Source: JAFALK01 sp042701975 (lineage in GTDB: Bacteria; Pseudomonadota; Gammaproteobacteria; Burkholderiales; Burkholderiaceae_C). Taken from it: a stretch of DNA of 64,000 bases. Position numbers and translations under genes: made by a program. Location of the stretch: positions 1,426,001-1,490,000 of the forward strand of contig CP170561.1 of NCBI GenBank assembly GCA_042701975.1, given 5' to 3'. Position 1 is the stretch's first letter; every line of letters starts with the position of its first letter. The notes beneath the pieces were generated by a model, which did not search any database, was not told where the DNA came from, and worked only from the letters and a program-made list of their open reading frames with translations. Shown one piece after another: positions 51,990-61,255 of this stretch.

Positions 51990-52415
51990 TCACTGGGCCC
52001 AGGGGTCGTAGCTGCCGAAGCTCCAGAGATGGCCTTCGATGTCGCGGCAGCTGTAGCCGCGGCCGCCGTAGTCCTGGTCGACCAGTGGCATGACGACGTC
52101 GGCGCCGCTGGCTGCGGCGCGCTCGTGGTGGGCATCGACGGCGTCCACGACCAGATAGATGCACTGGGTGGAGCGGCCTTCGCATGCGAAGGGCTGCACC
52201 ATCAGCTGGCCGAATTCGCCGAGCGGCTCGGCGCTGGCCAGCATCACCATCGCGTCGCCACGCACCGGATCACGGTGGACGAGCTGGGCGTGAGCGATGC
52301 CGCCATGCCCGTTGGGCACCACGAGGTTCACTTCAAACCCGAAGGCGCGCACCAGCCAAGTGATGGCGGCGGGCGCATCGGCGTAGCGCAGGCAGGGAAT
52401 CATCGAGGCGGGCAT
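51990..52415 (-). CDS. VOC-family (glyoxalase/PhnB-like) protein
   Basis: The 141-residue protein has the paired beta-alpha-beta modules of the VOC superfamily: PCLRYADAPAAITWLVRAFGFEV, HAQLVHRDP, IYLVVDAVDAHHERAAASGA and RGYSCRDIEGHLWSFGSYDPW. The C-terminal GxxYxxRDxxGxxWxFG pattern is typical of PhnB/YP_-type members. Function is unknown; bleomycin/fosfomycin-type binding is not indicated. Confidence 0.85.
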   Translation of the reverse strand: MPASMIPCLRYADAPAAITWLVRAFGFEVNLVVPNGHGGIAHAQLVHRDPVRGDAMVMLASAEPLGEFGQLMVQPFACEGRSTQCIYLVVDAVDAHHERAAASGADVVMPLVDQDYGGRGYSCRDIEGHLWSFGSYDPWAQ

Positions 52416-52432
52416 GCCGCCGATTTTGGCGG

Positions 52433-53071
52433 TTAGATCCAGCCCAGATCAATCGCCCTGAGCACAGCCTGGGTTCTGTCCCGCACGCCCATCTTGGAAA
52501 AGATCGCCGAGCAGTGGTTCTTGATCACGCCCTCGCTGTTGCCCAGCAGGGCAGCGATCTCGGTGTTGGAGCGGCCGCTGGCCACCAGGCGCAGCACCTG
52601 CAGCTCCTTGGGCGAGAGCGGGTCCGGCTCCGGGATGGCGTCGAAGGCGCGCTCGGACTTGCGGCCGGCTTGCTCCACGCGGGTGGTCAGCGTGGGGCGC
52701 AGGGCGGTGCCGCCGCCGGCCACTTCGCGCAGCGCCTGTACCAAGGTGTCGGGACTGATCGCCTTGAGCAGGAAGCCACGGGCGCCGGCGCGCACGGCTT
52801 CGTCGAACACGGCGGCATCGTCAAAAGTGGTGAGCAGCACCACGGGCACGGCCAGGGCGCGTGCGGCCAGGGCGCGGATCAGGCCCAGGCCGTCAAGGCG
52901 CGGCATGCGCATGTCCGAGAGCACGATGTCGGGCATCAGCTCCGGGATGCGCTCAATGGCCTCGGCGCCGTCAGGGGCCTCGCCGACGATCTCGATGTCT
53001 TCGTGCAGGGCCAGCAGGCCTTTCAGGCCCTCGAGCACCAGTTGCTGGTCTTCGACCAAAAAAATTCTCAT
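52433..53071 (-). CDS. NarL/LuxR-family response regulator
   Basis: The 212-residue regulator has a receiver domain (VEDQ near 7-10, phospho-acceptor Asp53 in VLSDMRMPRLDG, LLKAIS) and a C-terminal LuxR helix-turn-helix (LSPKELQVLRLVASGRSN, IAALLGNSEGVIKNH). The ATG at 53071 overlaps the kinase stop (ATGA); an upstream TTG is less likely. It pairs with the kinase at 53068-54285. Confidence 0.93.
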   Translation of the reverse strand: MRIFLVEDQQLVLEGLKGLLALHEDIEIVGEAPDGAEAIERIPELMPDIVLSDMRMPRLDGLGLIRALAARALAVPVVLLTTFDDAAVFDEAVRAGARGFLLKAISPDTLVQALREVAGGGTALRPTLTTRVEQAGRKSERAFDAIPEPDPLSPKELQVLRLVASGRSNTEIAALLGNSEGVIKNHCSAIFSKMGVRDRTQAVLRAIDLGWI

Positions 53072-54285
53072 GCCGACCTCGGACAACGCAGTTCGATGCG
53101 GAATCCTGGGCTGGTGCGCGTCACCCGCATCACACCGCCGAGTTCAGTCATGCGCTCGGCCATGCCCTGGAGTCCATTGCCCGCAGCATAGCGCGACGCG
53201 CCCAGGCCATCGTCGTCGATGCTCACGGCGATCTCCTCCGCGCCAGCCGTCAGCGCGATCGCGATGCGGGAGGCGCGGGCGTGGCGCACGCTGTTGGTCA
53301 CGGCCTCCTGCACGCAGCGCAGCAGGGCATGGGCGGCGCGCGGGCTCAGGTCGCGGGCTGCTTCGGCGATGTCGAGTTCGATGCGAGCGCTGGCGATGCC
53401 GTCGGCCAACGCCTGCAGGGCAGCGGAAAGGTCGATGCGGCCTTGGCCGCGCTGGGCTGAGACGGCTTCGCGTACATCGGACAGCAGCTGCGCTGCGCCT
53501 TCGCGGGCGCGCTCCACCGCGTGACTGGCGCCATCGGCGTCGCTGCGTGCAAGCAAGGCGCTGCCGAGTTGCAGTTGCAGGTTCAGCGCGGTGAGGTGGT
53601 GGCCAAAAACGTCGTGCAGCTCGCGCGCCAGCGAGAGGCGCTCGGCATAGCGCAGCTGTTCGGCTTGCAACTGCTCAGCGGAAAGACGCTCGGCCAGCAT
53701 CACCTGCAGCCAGCGGCGCTTCTCGGCCTCTGCCGCGGCCATGCGGCCCAGGCCGAAAGCCATGCCGTGCAGGGCCAGCATCGCCATGAACAGGCCCAGC
53801 GAGTCCATCAACGTTGGCACCTCGCTGCCTGGCAGCAGCCAGTACAGCATCAGGTTGGCCGCGATCTGGGCAAGCGCGAACAGAAAGGCCGTGCGCACCT
53901 GCAGCAGCACGGCGGCCAGGGCGGTCACGAGGAAGGGCAGACCCGGCGTCACGGCCATGGCCAGAGCGTCAACGATCAGGATGCGCGTCAGCGCGTGCGG
54001 CGGCGGTTGATCGGCACGGCCATCGCGCGCCAGCCGCCAGTATTGCCAGGCAAAGACGAGCAGCAGGCCCAGGCACAGCACCAGCAAGGCGGCATCGTTG
54101 TTGCCACCGCCCAGGCGCCGGTAGAGCGCGGGCAGGGCTCCGTCATACGGGTCGGTGCGATAACCCAGCAGCGCGGCGCCGGCCGCGGCCAGCTCCAGCA
54201 GGCAGATGGAGAGCGCGGCCACGCGCAGCACCACGTTGGGCTGGGCGATGCGCGCGAGCGCGCGGTCGAAGCGCTCGAGATTCAT
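53068..54285 (-). CDS. HisKA_3 sensor histidine kinase
   Basis: The 405-residue kinase has five to six membrane helices (~20-180), then the dimerisation helix with LARELHDVFGHHLTALNLQL, where the phosphorylated His sits in ELHDVFGH. The ATPase domain has VQEAVTNSVRHA and DDDGLG then GNGLQGMAERM. The ATG at 54285 overlaps the mnmA stop, so transcription runs from mnmA into the two-component system. Its signal is unknown. Confidence 0.92.
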   Translation of the reverse strand: MNLERFDRALARIAQPNVVLRVAALSICLLELAAAGAALLGYRTDPYDGALPALYRRLGGGNNDAALLVLCLGLLLVFAWQYWRLARDGRADQPPPHALTRILIVDALAMAVTPGLPFLVTALAAVLLQVRTAFLFALAQIAANLMLYWLLPGSEVPTLMDSLGLFMAMLALHGMAFGLGRMAAAEAEKRRWLQVMLAERLSAEQLQAEQLRYAERLSLARELHDVFGHHLTALNLQLQLGSALLARSDADGASHAVERAREGAAQLLSDVREAVSAQRGQGRIDLSAALQALADGIASARIELDIAEAARDLSPRAAHALLRCVQEAVTNSVRHARASRIAIALTAGAEEIAVSIDDDGLGASRYAAGNGLQGMAERMTELGGVMRVTRTSPGFRIELRCPRSA

Positions 54286-55388
54286 GCGGCCGCGCTGGCG
54301 ATCACGCCGCCGCCGAGACAGACCTCGCCGTCGTACAGCACCGCGCTCTGGCCCGGCGTCACGGCCCATTGCGGTTCGCTGAAGCTCAGCTTGAACGCGC
54401 CGTCAGCACCCCGGAAGACGCACGCGGCATCGCTCTGGCGGTAGCGCGTCTTGGCCGCGATCTCGCTGTCGGCCGGCTGCTCGTGCGTCCATGCCAGGTC
54501 GTCGGCCACGAGGCTGTGGCTTTGCAGCAGCGGATGGTCGTGGCCTTGCACGGCGACCAGCAGGTTCTTCCCCAGGTCTTTGCGAGCCACGAACCACGGT
54601 GCGTGGTCGCCGCTGCCGCGCGGCGCACCCTTCTCCTTGACGCCACCGATGCCCAGACCCTGGCGTTGCCCCAGCGTGTAGAAGGACAGGCCGACGTGCT
54701 CGCCGATCTTGCGGCCGCGCTCGTCCACGATCGGACCTGGCTGGTGCGAGAGGTAGCGGTTCAGGAACTCGCGGAACGGCCGTTCGCCGATGAAGCAAAT
54801 GCCGGTCGAGTCCTTCTTCTTGGCGTTGGGCAGGCCGATCTCCTCGGCGATGCGGCGCACCTCGGTCTTCTTCAGCTCGCCGACCGGGAACAGGGTCTTG
54901 GCCAACTGCGCCTGGTTCAGGCGGTGCAGGAAGTAGCTCTGGTCCTTGGTGTTGTCCAAACCCTTGAGCAGCTGGTGCACGCCATTCACTTCGCGAACGC
55001 GGGCGTAGTGGCCGGTCGCGATCTTCTCGGCGCCAAGTCGCATGGCGTGGTCGAGGAAGGCCTTGAACTTGATCTCGGCGTTGCACAGCACGTCGGGGTT
55101 GGGCGTGCGGCCGGCCTCGTACTCGCGCAGGAAGGCGGCGAAGACGCGGTCCTTGTAGTCGGCGGCGAAGTTGACGTGCTCGATCTCGATGCCGATCACG
55201 TCGGCCACGGCGGCGGCGTCCACGAAGTCGATGTTGGACGAGCAGTACTCGCTGTCGTCGTCGTCTTCCCAGTTCTTCATGAAGATGCCGACGACCTCGT
55301 GCCCCTGCTGTTTGAGCAGGTGGGCGGTCACGGCGGAATCGACGCCGCCGGACAGGCCGACGACGACACGTTGTTTCTTGGAACTCAT
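54282..55388 (-). CDS. mnmA: tRNA-specific 2-thiouridylase MnmA
   Basis: MnmA makes 2-thiouridine at wobble position 34 of Lys, Glu and Gln tRNAs. The 368 residues have the P-loop GLSGGVDSAVTAHLL, catalytic cysteines in NPDVLCNAEIKF and STGICFIGERPF, and the segment GQRQGLGIGG. Length is normal. It overlaps the upstream Nudix gene by 4 bp and the downstream kinase by 4 bp. Confidence 0.97.
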   Translation of the reverse strand: MSSKKQRVVVGLSGGVDSAVTAHLLKQQGHEVVGIFMKNWEDDDDSEYCSSNIDFVDAAAVADVIGIEIEHVNFAADYKDRVFAAFLREYEAGRTPNPDVLCNAEIKFKAFLDHAMRLGAEKIATGHYARVREVNGVHQLLKGLDNTKDQSYFLHRLNQAQLAKTLFPVGELKKTEVRRIAEEIGLPNAKKKDSTGICFIGERPFREFLNRYLSHQPGPIVDERGRKIGEHVGLSFYTLGQRQGLGIGGVKEKGAPRGSGDHAPWFVARKDLGKNLLVAVQGHDHPLLQSHSLVADDLAWTHEQPADSEIAAKTRYRQSDAACVFRGADGAFKLSFSEPQWAVTPGQSAVLYDGEVCLGGGVIASAAA

Positions 55389-55873
55389 GTCCCGGATTGT
55401 CCCAAACAGGGCGAAAGCGCGGAGTCGTGGGTGTATATCGCGTCCAGTGACAGGCGCCGGCCGGCCAGATAGGCCTCGATGCAGGCCATCAGCAGCGGTG
55501 TGCGGTGGCGCTGCGGGCAGGCGCGCAGCTCGTCGGCCGTCATCCAGAGCGTGCGGGCGATGCCTTCATCCAACACTCGCCCGGGGATTTCCTCGCCGAC
55601 GCGGCCGCAGAAAGCCAAGCGCAGGTAGGTCACGTTGCGGTGGGCCGACATGAACACGCCAAGGAAGGCCTCGGGCGTGAAGTCGCGCGCGGTCTCTTCC
55701 AGCGTCTCCCGCACCACGCCCTGCAGGGGCGATTCACCCGGGTCGAGATGGCCGGCGGGGTTGTTGAGCTTGAGGCCGTCCGCGGTTTCTTCCTCGACGA
55801 GCAGGAATCGCCCCGCATGCTCGATCACGGCGGCTACCGTGGCGGCGGGCTTCCATCTGTGCTTTTGGGTCAT
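55385..55873 (-). CDS. Nudix hydrolase (NudJ-like)
   Basis: The 162-residue enzyme has the Nudix box from GHLDPGESPLQGVVRE to TLEETARDF, with the metal-binding REx2EE core. The N-terminus (KPAATVAAVIEHAGRFLLVEEE) resembles NudJ-type pyrophosphatases acting on thiamine or nucleoside diphosphates. The ATG at 55873 is used; the longer upstream frame is antisense to pntAA. It starts the Nudix-mnmA-kinase-regulator transcript and is divergent from pntAA, about 90 bp apart. Confidence 0.9.
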   Translation of the reverse strand: MTQKHRWKPAATVAAVIEHAGRFLLVEEETADGLKLNNPAGHLDPGESPLQGVVRETLEETARDFTPEAFLGVFMSAHRNVTYLRLAFCGRVGEEIPGRVLDEGIARTLWMTADELRACPQRHRTPLLMACIEAYLAGRRLSLDAIYTHDSALSPCLGQSGT

Positions 55874-55963
55874 TGCTGCTTTCGTGCTTTCCCGGGCTGA
55901 CCGGCGGTGCCTATTGTGTAAGCTCGGCCGCGTTTGGGGTTCACCAGCCCCAAGGAGATCCCC

Positions 55964-57079
55964 ATGCTGATAGGCGTACCGCGCGAAAGCGCGGCTGGAG
56001 AGACCCGTGTGGCCGTCACGCCCGAGACGGCGAAGAAGCTCAAGAGCCAGGGCCATGTGATCCGCCTGGAGGCCGGCGCCGGTTTGCGCGCCAGCTGCAC
56101 GGACGAAGCCTACGTGGCCGTCGGCTGCGAGATCGTGGACCGCGCCCAGGCCCTGGGTTGCGAGCTGGTGCTCAAAGTCCAGCGGCCCGATGGCTCGGAG
56201 CTGGCGCTGATGAAGCCCGATGCCGCGCTCGTGGGCATGCTCAACCCCTTCGATGCAGCCGGCCTCCAGACCCTGGCTGATGCCAAGCTCACCGCCTTCG
56301 CGCTCGAGGCCGCGCCGCGCACGACGCGTGCGCAGAGCATGGACGTGCTCTCCAGCCAGGCCAACATCGCCGGCTACAAGGCTGTGATGATCGCGGCCAA
56401 CCAGTACCAGCGCTTCTTCCCGATGCTGATGACGGCAGCCGGCACGGTGAAGGCCGCGCGCGTCGTCGTGCTCGGCGTCGGCGTGGCGGGCCTGCAGGCG
56501 ATCGCCACGGCCAAGCGGCTCGGCGCTGTGATCGAGGCTTCGGACGTGCGGCCTTCGGTCAAGGAGCAGGTCGAATCGCTCGGCGCCAAGTTCATCGATG
56601 TGCCCTACGAGACCGCCGAAGAGAAGGAAGCCGCCGAAGGCGTGGGCGGCTACGCCCGCCCGATGCCGCAGAGCTGGCTCGATCGGCAGAAGGTGGAAGT
56701 GGCCAAGCGCGTGGCGCAGGCCGATGTGGTCATCACCACGGCGCTGATTCCGGGCCGCGCGGCGCCGGTGCTGGTCAGCGAGGACATGGTCAAGGCAATG
56801 AAGCCGGGCTCGGTCATCGTGGACCTGGCTGCGGCGGCGGGCGGCAACTGCCCGCTGACCGAGGCCGGCAAGACGGTGCAGAAGCACGGCGTCACGCTGG
56901 TCGGCGAAACCGATCTGCCGGCGCAGGTGGCGGCCGATGCCTCGGCGCTGTATGCGCGCAATGTGCTGGACTTCCTCAAGCTCGTCATCGACAAAGAGGG
57001 CAAGTTCCAGGTGCCGATGGACGACGACATCGTCGCTGCCTGCCTGATGGCCCAAGGCGGCGAAGTACGGAGAAAGTGA
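55964..57079 (+). CDS. pntAA: NAD(P) transhydrogenase subunit alpha part 1 (PntAA)
   Basis: This is the cytoplasmic NAD(H)-binding domain of proton-translocating transhydrogenase. The 371-residue protein has MLIGVPRES, the loop RTTRAQSMDVLSSQANIAGYKAV, the Rossmann motif VVVLGVGVAGLQAI, and SEDMVKAMKPGSVIVDLAAAAGGNC. The ATG at 55964 has AAGGAGA 6 nt upstream and gives the family start, so the earlier ATG is not used. The alpha subunit is split into two genes, as is usual in Proteobacteria of this group. Confidence 0.97.
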   Translation: MLIGVPRESAAGETRVAVTPETAKKLKSQGHVIRLEAGAGLRASCTDEAYVAVGCEIVDRAQALGCELVLKVQRPDGSELALMKPDAALVGMLNPFDAAGLQTLADAKLTAFALEAAPRTTRAQSMDVLSSQANIAGYKAVMIAANQYQRFFPMLMTAAGTVKAARVVVLGVGVAGLQAIATAKRLGAVIEASDVRPSVKEQVESLGAKFIDVPYETAEEKEAAEGVGGYARPMPQSWLDRQKVEVAKRVAQADVVITTALIPGRAAPVLVSEDMVKAMKPGSVIVDLAAAAGGNCPLTEAGKTVQKHGVTLVGETDLPAQVAADASALYARNVLDFLKLVIDKEGKFQVPMDDDIVAACLMAQGGEVRRK

Positions 57080-57091
57080 AGGACCCACACC

Positions 57092-57412
57092 ATGGAACTC
57101 GACATCGTCAACCACACGGTCACCAATCTGATCATCTTCGTGCTGGCCATCTACGTGGGCTACCACGTGGTCTGGAACGTCACGCCGGCGCTGCACACGC
57201 CGCTGATGGCCGTGACCAACGCGATCTCGGCCATCGTCATCGTCGGCGCCATGCTGGCGGCGGCGCTGACCGAAACGCCCTTCGCCAAGACCATGGGCGT
57301 GCTGGCCGTGGCGCTGGCGGCGGTGAACATCTTCGGCGGCTTCCTCGTGACGAGGCGGATGCTGGCGATGTTCAAGAAGAAGGAAGGCAAGAAGCCGGAG
57401 GCCGCCAAATGA
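57092..57412 (+). CDS. pntAB: NAD(P) transhydrogenase subunit alpha part 2 (PntAB)
   Basis: The 106-residue membrane part of the alpha subunit has three predicted helices (NLIIFVLAIYVGYHVVWNV, PLMAVTNAISAIVIVGAML, GVLAVALAAVNIFGGFLVT) and the C-terminal RRMLAMFKKK. Its TGA overlaps the pntB ATG by 4 bp. Confidence 0.96.
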   Translation: MELDIVNHTVTNLIIFVLAIYVGYHVVWNVTPALHTPLMAVTNAISAIVIVGAMLAAALTETPFAKTMGVLAVALAAVNIFGGFLVTRRMLAMFKKKEGKKPEAAK

Positions 57413-58830
57413 GCATGAACCTCGTCGTCCTGCTCTACTTGCTGGCCAGCGTCTGTTTCATCCAGTCGCTCAAGGGCCTCTCGCACCCGACCACCTCCAT
57501 CCGGGGCAACGCCTTCGGCATGGCGGGGATGGCCATCGCGGCGCTGACCACGGTGGCGTTGATCGTCAAGCTCTCGGGCTCCGGCTTCGGCTTGTCGTGG
57601 GTCTTGCTGGGCCTCGTCGTCGGCGGCGGCTACGGCGCTTGGCGCGCCAAGACGGTTGAGATGACCAAGATGCCCGAGCTGGTGGCCTTCTTCCACAGCA
57701 TGATCGGCCTGGCCGCGGTGGCGATTGCCGCGGCAGCGGCGGCCGAGCCCGCGGCCTTCGGCATCGCGCTGCCCGGCACCACGGCCTTGCCCGGCGGCAA
57801 CCGCATCGAGCTTGCTTTAGGTGCCTTCATCGGCGCGCTGACCTTCACCGGCTCCGTCATCGCCTGGGGCAAGCTCAGCGGCAAGAGCAAATTCCGCCTG
57901 TTTCAGGGCGCGCCGGTGGTCTTCAAGGGCCAGCACGCGCTCAACGCCGTGCTCGGCCTGGTGGCGCTGTTCTTCTGCTACGGCTTCTTCGATTCGCAAT
58001 CGCCGATGGACTTTGGCATCGTCGTGGCCGCGGGCTTCGTGCTGGGCGTGACGCTGATCATCCCGATCGGCGGTGCCGACATGCCGGTCGTCGTCTCCAT
58101 GCTCAACAGCTACTCGGGCTGGGCGGCGGCGGGCATCGGCTTCTCGCTGAACAACCCGATGCTGATCATCGCGGGCAGCCTGGTGGGCAGCTCGGGCGCC
58201 ATCCTCAGCTACATCATGTGCAAGGCGATGAACCGCTCGTTCTTCAGCGTGATTCTGGGCGGCTTCGGCGGCGAGGTCGGCGCCGCAGCGGGCGCACAGG
58301 AGCAGCGCCCGGTCAAGAGCGGCAGCGCGGACGACGCCGCCTTCATCATGGGCAATGCCGAGACCGTCATCATCGTGCCCGGCTACGGCCTGGCCGTGGC
58401 CCGCGCCCAGCACGCGGTGAAGGAGCTGGCGGCCAAGCTCGCCGAGAAGGGCGTGACGGTCAAGTACGCCATCCATCCGGTGGCCGGCCGCATGCCGGGC
58501 CACATGAACGTGCTGCTGGCCGAGGCCGAAGTGCCCTACGACCAGGTCTTCGAGATGGAAGACATCAACGCCGAGTTCGGCCAGGCCGACGTGGCCATCA
58601 TCCTCGGCGCCAACGACGTGGTGAACCCCGCCGCGCACGTGAAGGGCAGCGCGATCTACGGCATGCCCATCCTGGAGGCCTACAAGGCCAAGACGGTGAT
58701 CGTGAACAAGCGCTCCATGGCGGCCGGCTACGCGGGCCTGGACAACGAGCTGTTCTACATGGACAAGACGATGATGGTCTTCGGCGACGCCAAGAAGGTT
58801 GTCGAGGACATGCTCAAGGCGGTGGAATGA
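57409..58830 (+). CDS. pntB: NAD(P) transhydrogenase subunit beta
   Basis: PntB holds the proton channel and the NADP(H)-binding domain. The 473-residue protein has about eight or nine membrane helices (~5-265), then the soluble domain (~290-473) with VIIVPGYGLAVARAQHAV, KYAIHPVAGRMPGHMNVLLAEAEVPYD and NKRSMAAGYAGLDNELFY. A strong hairpin follows. Its last 76 bp are overlapped on the other strand by a doubtful ORF. Confidence 0.97.
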   Translation: MSMNLVVLLYLLASVCFIQSLKGLSHPTTSIRGNAFGMAGMAIAALTTVALIVKLSGSGFGLSWVLLGLVVGGGYGAWRAKTVEMTKMPELVAFFHSMIGLAAVAIAAAAAAEPAAFGIALPGTTALPGGNRIELALGAFIGALTFTGSVIAWGKLSGKSKFRLFQGAPVVFKGQHALNAVLGLVALFFCYGFFDSQSPMDFGIVVAAGFVLGVTLIIPIGGADMPVVVSMLNSYSGWAAAGIGFSLNNPMLIIAGSLVGSSGAILSYIMCKAMNRSFFSVILGGFGGEVGAAAGAQEQRPVKSGSADDAAFIMGNAETVIIVPGYGLAVARAQHAVKELAAKLAEKGVTVKYAIHPVAGRMPGHMNVLLAEAEVPYDQVFEMEDINAEFGQADVAIILGANDVVNPAAHVKGSAIYGMPILEAYKAKTVIVNKRSMAAGYAGLDNELFYMDKTMMVFGDAKKVVEDMLKAVE

Positions 58831-59204
58831 AAGAAGGCCGGGTGCCTCGCAGGCGCCCGGCCTCCAGCCGCTTTGTGCACGCGGCTTGTTGTGCGCGGCG
58901 AGATCGTGACGGCCCCGGAATTCCAGATGCCGTTCGGAGGCACTTCTGTGTCCTGATAGCGCTCGTGAAACTCAACCAGCAAGATGCCCGAGGGGCCCAG
59001 GGTGAAGTCCAAGCCGTACGCCGCCCACAGGAAGGAGGCACCAGCGTTTTCGGTGCCAGAACTGCGGGTTGAGGACGCTGGAATCGCGGCGCCCAGGCTC
59101 GCGGCATCCTCTGAACGGATGACAAATCTCATCTTGGACAGCCGGCTGGGGTCGAAGGTCGTGCCCAAGCCGAACTTGATGGTTTGAAGATGCTTCGAAA
59201 TCAT
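58755..59204 (-). CDS. Hypothetical protein (doubtful)
   Basis: The 149-residue open frame starts with an ATG at 59204 preceded by AGGAG at 5 nt spacing, a good ribosome site. The first ~85 residues (ISKHLQTIKFGLGTTFDPSR, RSEDAASLGAAIP, FLWAAYGLDFTLGPSGILLV) look protein-like but match nothing I know. The tail crosses the hairpin after pntB and runs antisense into pntB, so the C-terminus is probably non-native, as in a truncated or frame-shifted gene. Treat as an unproven gene. Confidence 0.35.
   Translation of the reverse strand: MISKHLQTIKFGLGTTFDPSRLSKMRFVIRSEDAASLGAAIPASSTRSSGTENAGASFLWAAYGLDFTLGPSGILLVEFHERYQDTEVPPNGIWNSGAVTISPRTTSRVHKAAGGRAPARHPAFFHSTALSMSSTTFLASPKTIIVLSM
58835..58863. 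terminator. Hairpin after pntB (terminator-like)
   Basis: A 13-bp stem with one T-G wobble (AGGCCGGGTGCCT / AGGCGCCCGGCCT) and a 3-nt loop starts 5 bp after the pntB stop. No clear T run follows on either strand. Confidence 0.6.
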
Positions 59205-59548
59205 GGGCACTCCTGTGTGCTTTTTGCTGCCATGACCAGACACGGACGTGACGGCAATTCAATGTCTTTGGCGGCGTGGATATCGAGCAAGCCGCTCTGG
59301 CGCTTTGCGCAGGCCAGCTCCCGCGACGGGCAAATCCGGCTGGCCGGCCTCGCCCTCTGGGGCCCCTGAAAAGAGCGTGCGGTCGTGGCCGTGAGATCGT
59401 TCACGCCGGCATGTGCGCGCTGCGGGCATATCCGCATGGGATGGCCTGCAGGCAGGGCGTTAGGCCCCGTTAGCATCCGATATTGAATACCCGAGGCGTC
59501 AAGGCGTCAGCTATGAGTCAGAATCCCGGGATTGTTATGGAGACTCTC

Positions 59549-61225
59549 ATGGATCGAATCTGGCTGCAGCAATACTCCGAAGGCGTGCCTGCGGATGTTG
59601 ACGCCGATGCCTACCCGTCCCTCGTCGAGCTGATGGACGCGGCCTTCAAGAAGCATGCCGACAAGTCGGCAGCCAAGATGATGGGCAAGGCCCTGAGCTT
59701 TGCGCAGATGGACGAGCAGTCGCGTGCCCTGGCCGCCTACTTCCAGAGCCTGGGCCTGGAAAAGGGCGACCGCATCGCCGTGATGATGCCCAACGTCTTC
59801 CAGTACCCCATCGCCGTGGCTGCCGTGCTGCGCGCCGGTTATGTGCTGGTCAACGTCAACCCGCTCTACACGGCCAGAGAGCTGGAGCACCAGCTCAAGG
59901 ATGCCGGCGCCAAGGCCATCGTCATCCTGGAGAACTTCGCCTCCACGCTGCAGCAGGTCGCGGCCCATGTGCCGACCAAGCACGTCGTGCTGGCCTCGAT
60001 GGGCGAGATGCTGGGCTTCCCGCTCGGCATGATCGTCAACTACGTGGTGCGCAACGTGAAGAAGATGGTGCCGGCCTTCGAGTTGCCGGGCGCCGTGAAC
60101 TTCAAGGACGCCGTCACCCGCGGCCGCGGCCAGCCCTACAAGACGCCCGCCGTCGGCCCCGAGGACATCGCCGTGCTGCAGTACACCGGCGGCACGACGG
60201 GCGTGTCCAAGGGCGCGGTGCTGCTGCATCGCAACCTCGTGGCCAACGTCATGCAGGCCAGCGCCTGGTACCAGCCGGCCTTGAAGAAGGTGCCGGCGGG
60301 CGAGCAGCTCAACACCGTGGCCGCGCTGCCGCTGTATCACATCTTCGGATTCACGGCCAACCTGATGCTCTCCATGCACCTGGGCGGCTGCAATATCATG
60401 ATTCCGAACCCGCGCGACCTGCCGGCGGTGTTCAAGGAACTCTCCAAGCACAAGGTTCACAGCTTCCCGGCCGTGAACACGCTGTTCATGGCGATGGCGC
60501 GCCACGCCGACTTCAACAAGGTGGACTGGAGCCACCTCGTGATGTCGGTCGGTGGCGGCATGGCCGTCCAGCAAGCCACGGCCAAGCTCTGGCTTGAGAA
60601 GACCGGCTGCCCCATCGTCGAAGGCTACGGCCTGTCGGAGACCTCGCCGGTGGCGAGTTGCAACCCGACGGACAGCACCACCTACACCGGCACCATCGGC
60701 CTGCCGGTGTCCAACACCGAGATGGCGCTGCTCGATGACGAGGGCCGGTTCGTGCCCCAAGGCGGCGTGGGCGAGATCGCCATCCGCGGCCCGCAGGTCA
60801 TGGCCGGCTATTGGCAGCGCCCCGACGAAACCGCCAAGGTCATGACGGCCGACGGCTACTTCCGCACCGGCGACATCGGCACCATGGACGAGCGCGGCTT
60901 CTTCCGCATCGTCGACCGCAAGAAGGACATGATCCTGGTGAGCGGCTTCAACGTCTATCCGAGCGAGGTCGAGGACGTGATCACGATGATGGACGGCGTG
61001 CTCGAAGCCGCAGCCATCGGCGTGCCGGACGAGCGTTCGGGCGAGGCCGTCAAGCTCTTCATCGTCAAGAAGGACCCCGCACTGACCGAAGCCCAGGTGC
61101 GCGCCTACTGCGAATCCAACATGACGGGCTACAAGCGGCCCAAGCTGATCGAGTTCCGCACCGAGCTGCCCAAGAGCCCGGTCGGCAAGATCTTGCGTCG
61201 CGAGCTGCGCGACACCAAGGCCTGA
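59549..61225 (+). CDS. fadD: Long-chain fatty-acid-CoA ligase
   Basis: FadD activates fatty acids to acyl-CoA with ATP for beta-oxidation and import. The 558-residue protein has the AMP-binding motif QYTGGTTGVSKGAVL, LPLYHIFGFTAN, the A5 motif EGYGLSETSPV, YFRTGDIG, and the C-terminal DRKKDMILVSGFNVYPSEVE. GGAG lies 6 nt before the ATG at 59549 and the product begins MDRIWLQQY like other FadD proteins, so the earlier in-frame starts are rejected. Confidence 0.95.
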   Translation: MDRIWLQQYSEGVPADVDADAYPSLVELMDAAFKKHADKSAAKMMGKALSFAQMDEQSRALAAYFQSLGLEKGDRIAVMMPNVFQYPIAVAAVLRAGYVLVNVNPLYTARELEHQLKDAGAKAIVILENFASTLQQVAAHVPTKHVVLASMGEMLGFPLGMIVNYVVRNVKKMVPAFELPGAVNFKDAVTRGRGQPYKTPAVGPEDIAVLQYTGGTTGVSKGAVLLHRNLVANVMQASAWYQPALKKVPAGEQLNTVAALPLYHIFGFTANLMLSMHLGGCNIMIPNPRDLPAVFKELSKHKVHSFPAVNTLFMAMARHADFNKVDWSHLVMSVGGGMAVQQATAKLWLEKTGCPIVEGYGLSETSPVASCNPTDSTTYTGTIGLPVSNTEMALLDDEGRFVPQGGVGEIAIRGPQVMAGYWQRPDETAKVMTADGYFRTGDIGTMDERGFFRIVDRKKDMILVSGFNVYPSEVEDVITMMDGVLEAAAIGVPDERSGEAVKLFIVKKDPALTEAQVRAYCESNMTGYKRPKLIEFRTELPKSPVGKILRRELRDTKA

Positions 61226-61255
61226 TCGGCCATCACCAGGGAGCGCGCACACACG

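Noticed and set aside
55385..57196. A long minus-strand frame that would fuse an N-terminal extension to the Nudix enzyme
   Set aside because: The extension is antisense to pntAA; the conserved Nudix protein starts at 55873.
59184..59473. Small plus-strand frames before fadD
   Set aside because: No ribosome site or recognisable protein features; codon use is unlike the surrounding genes.
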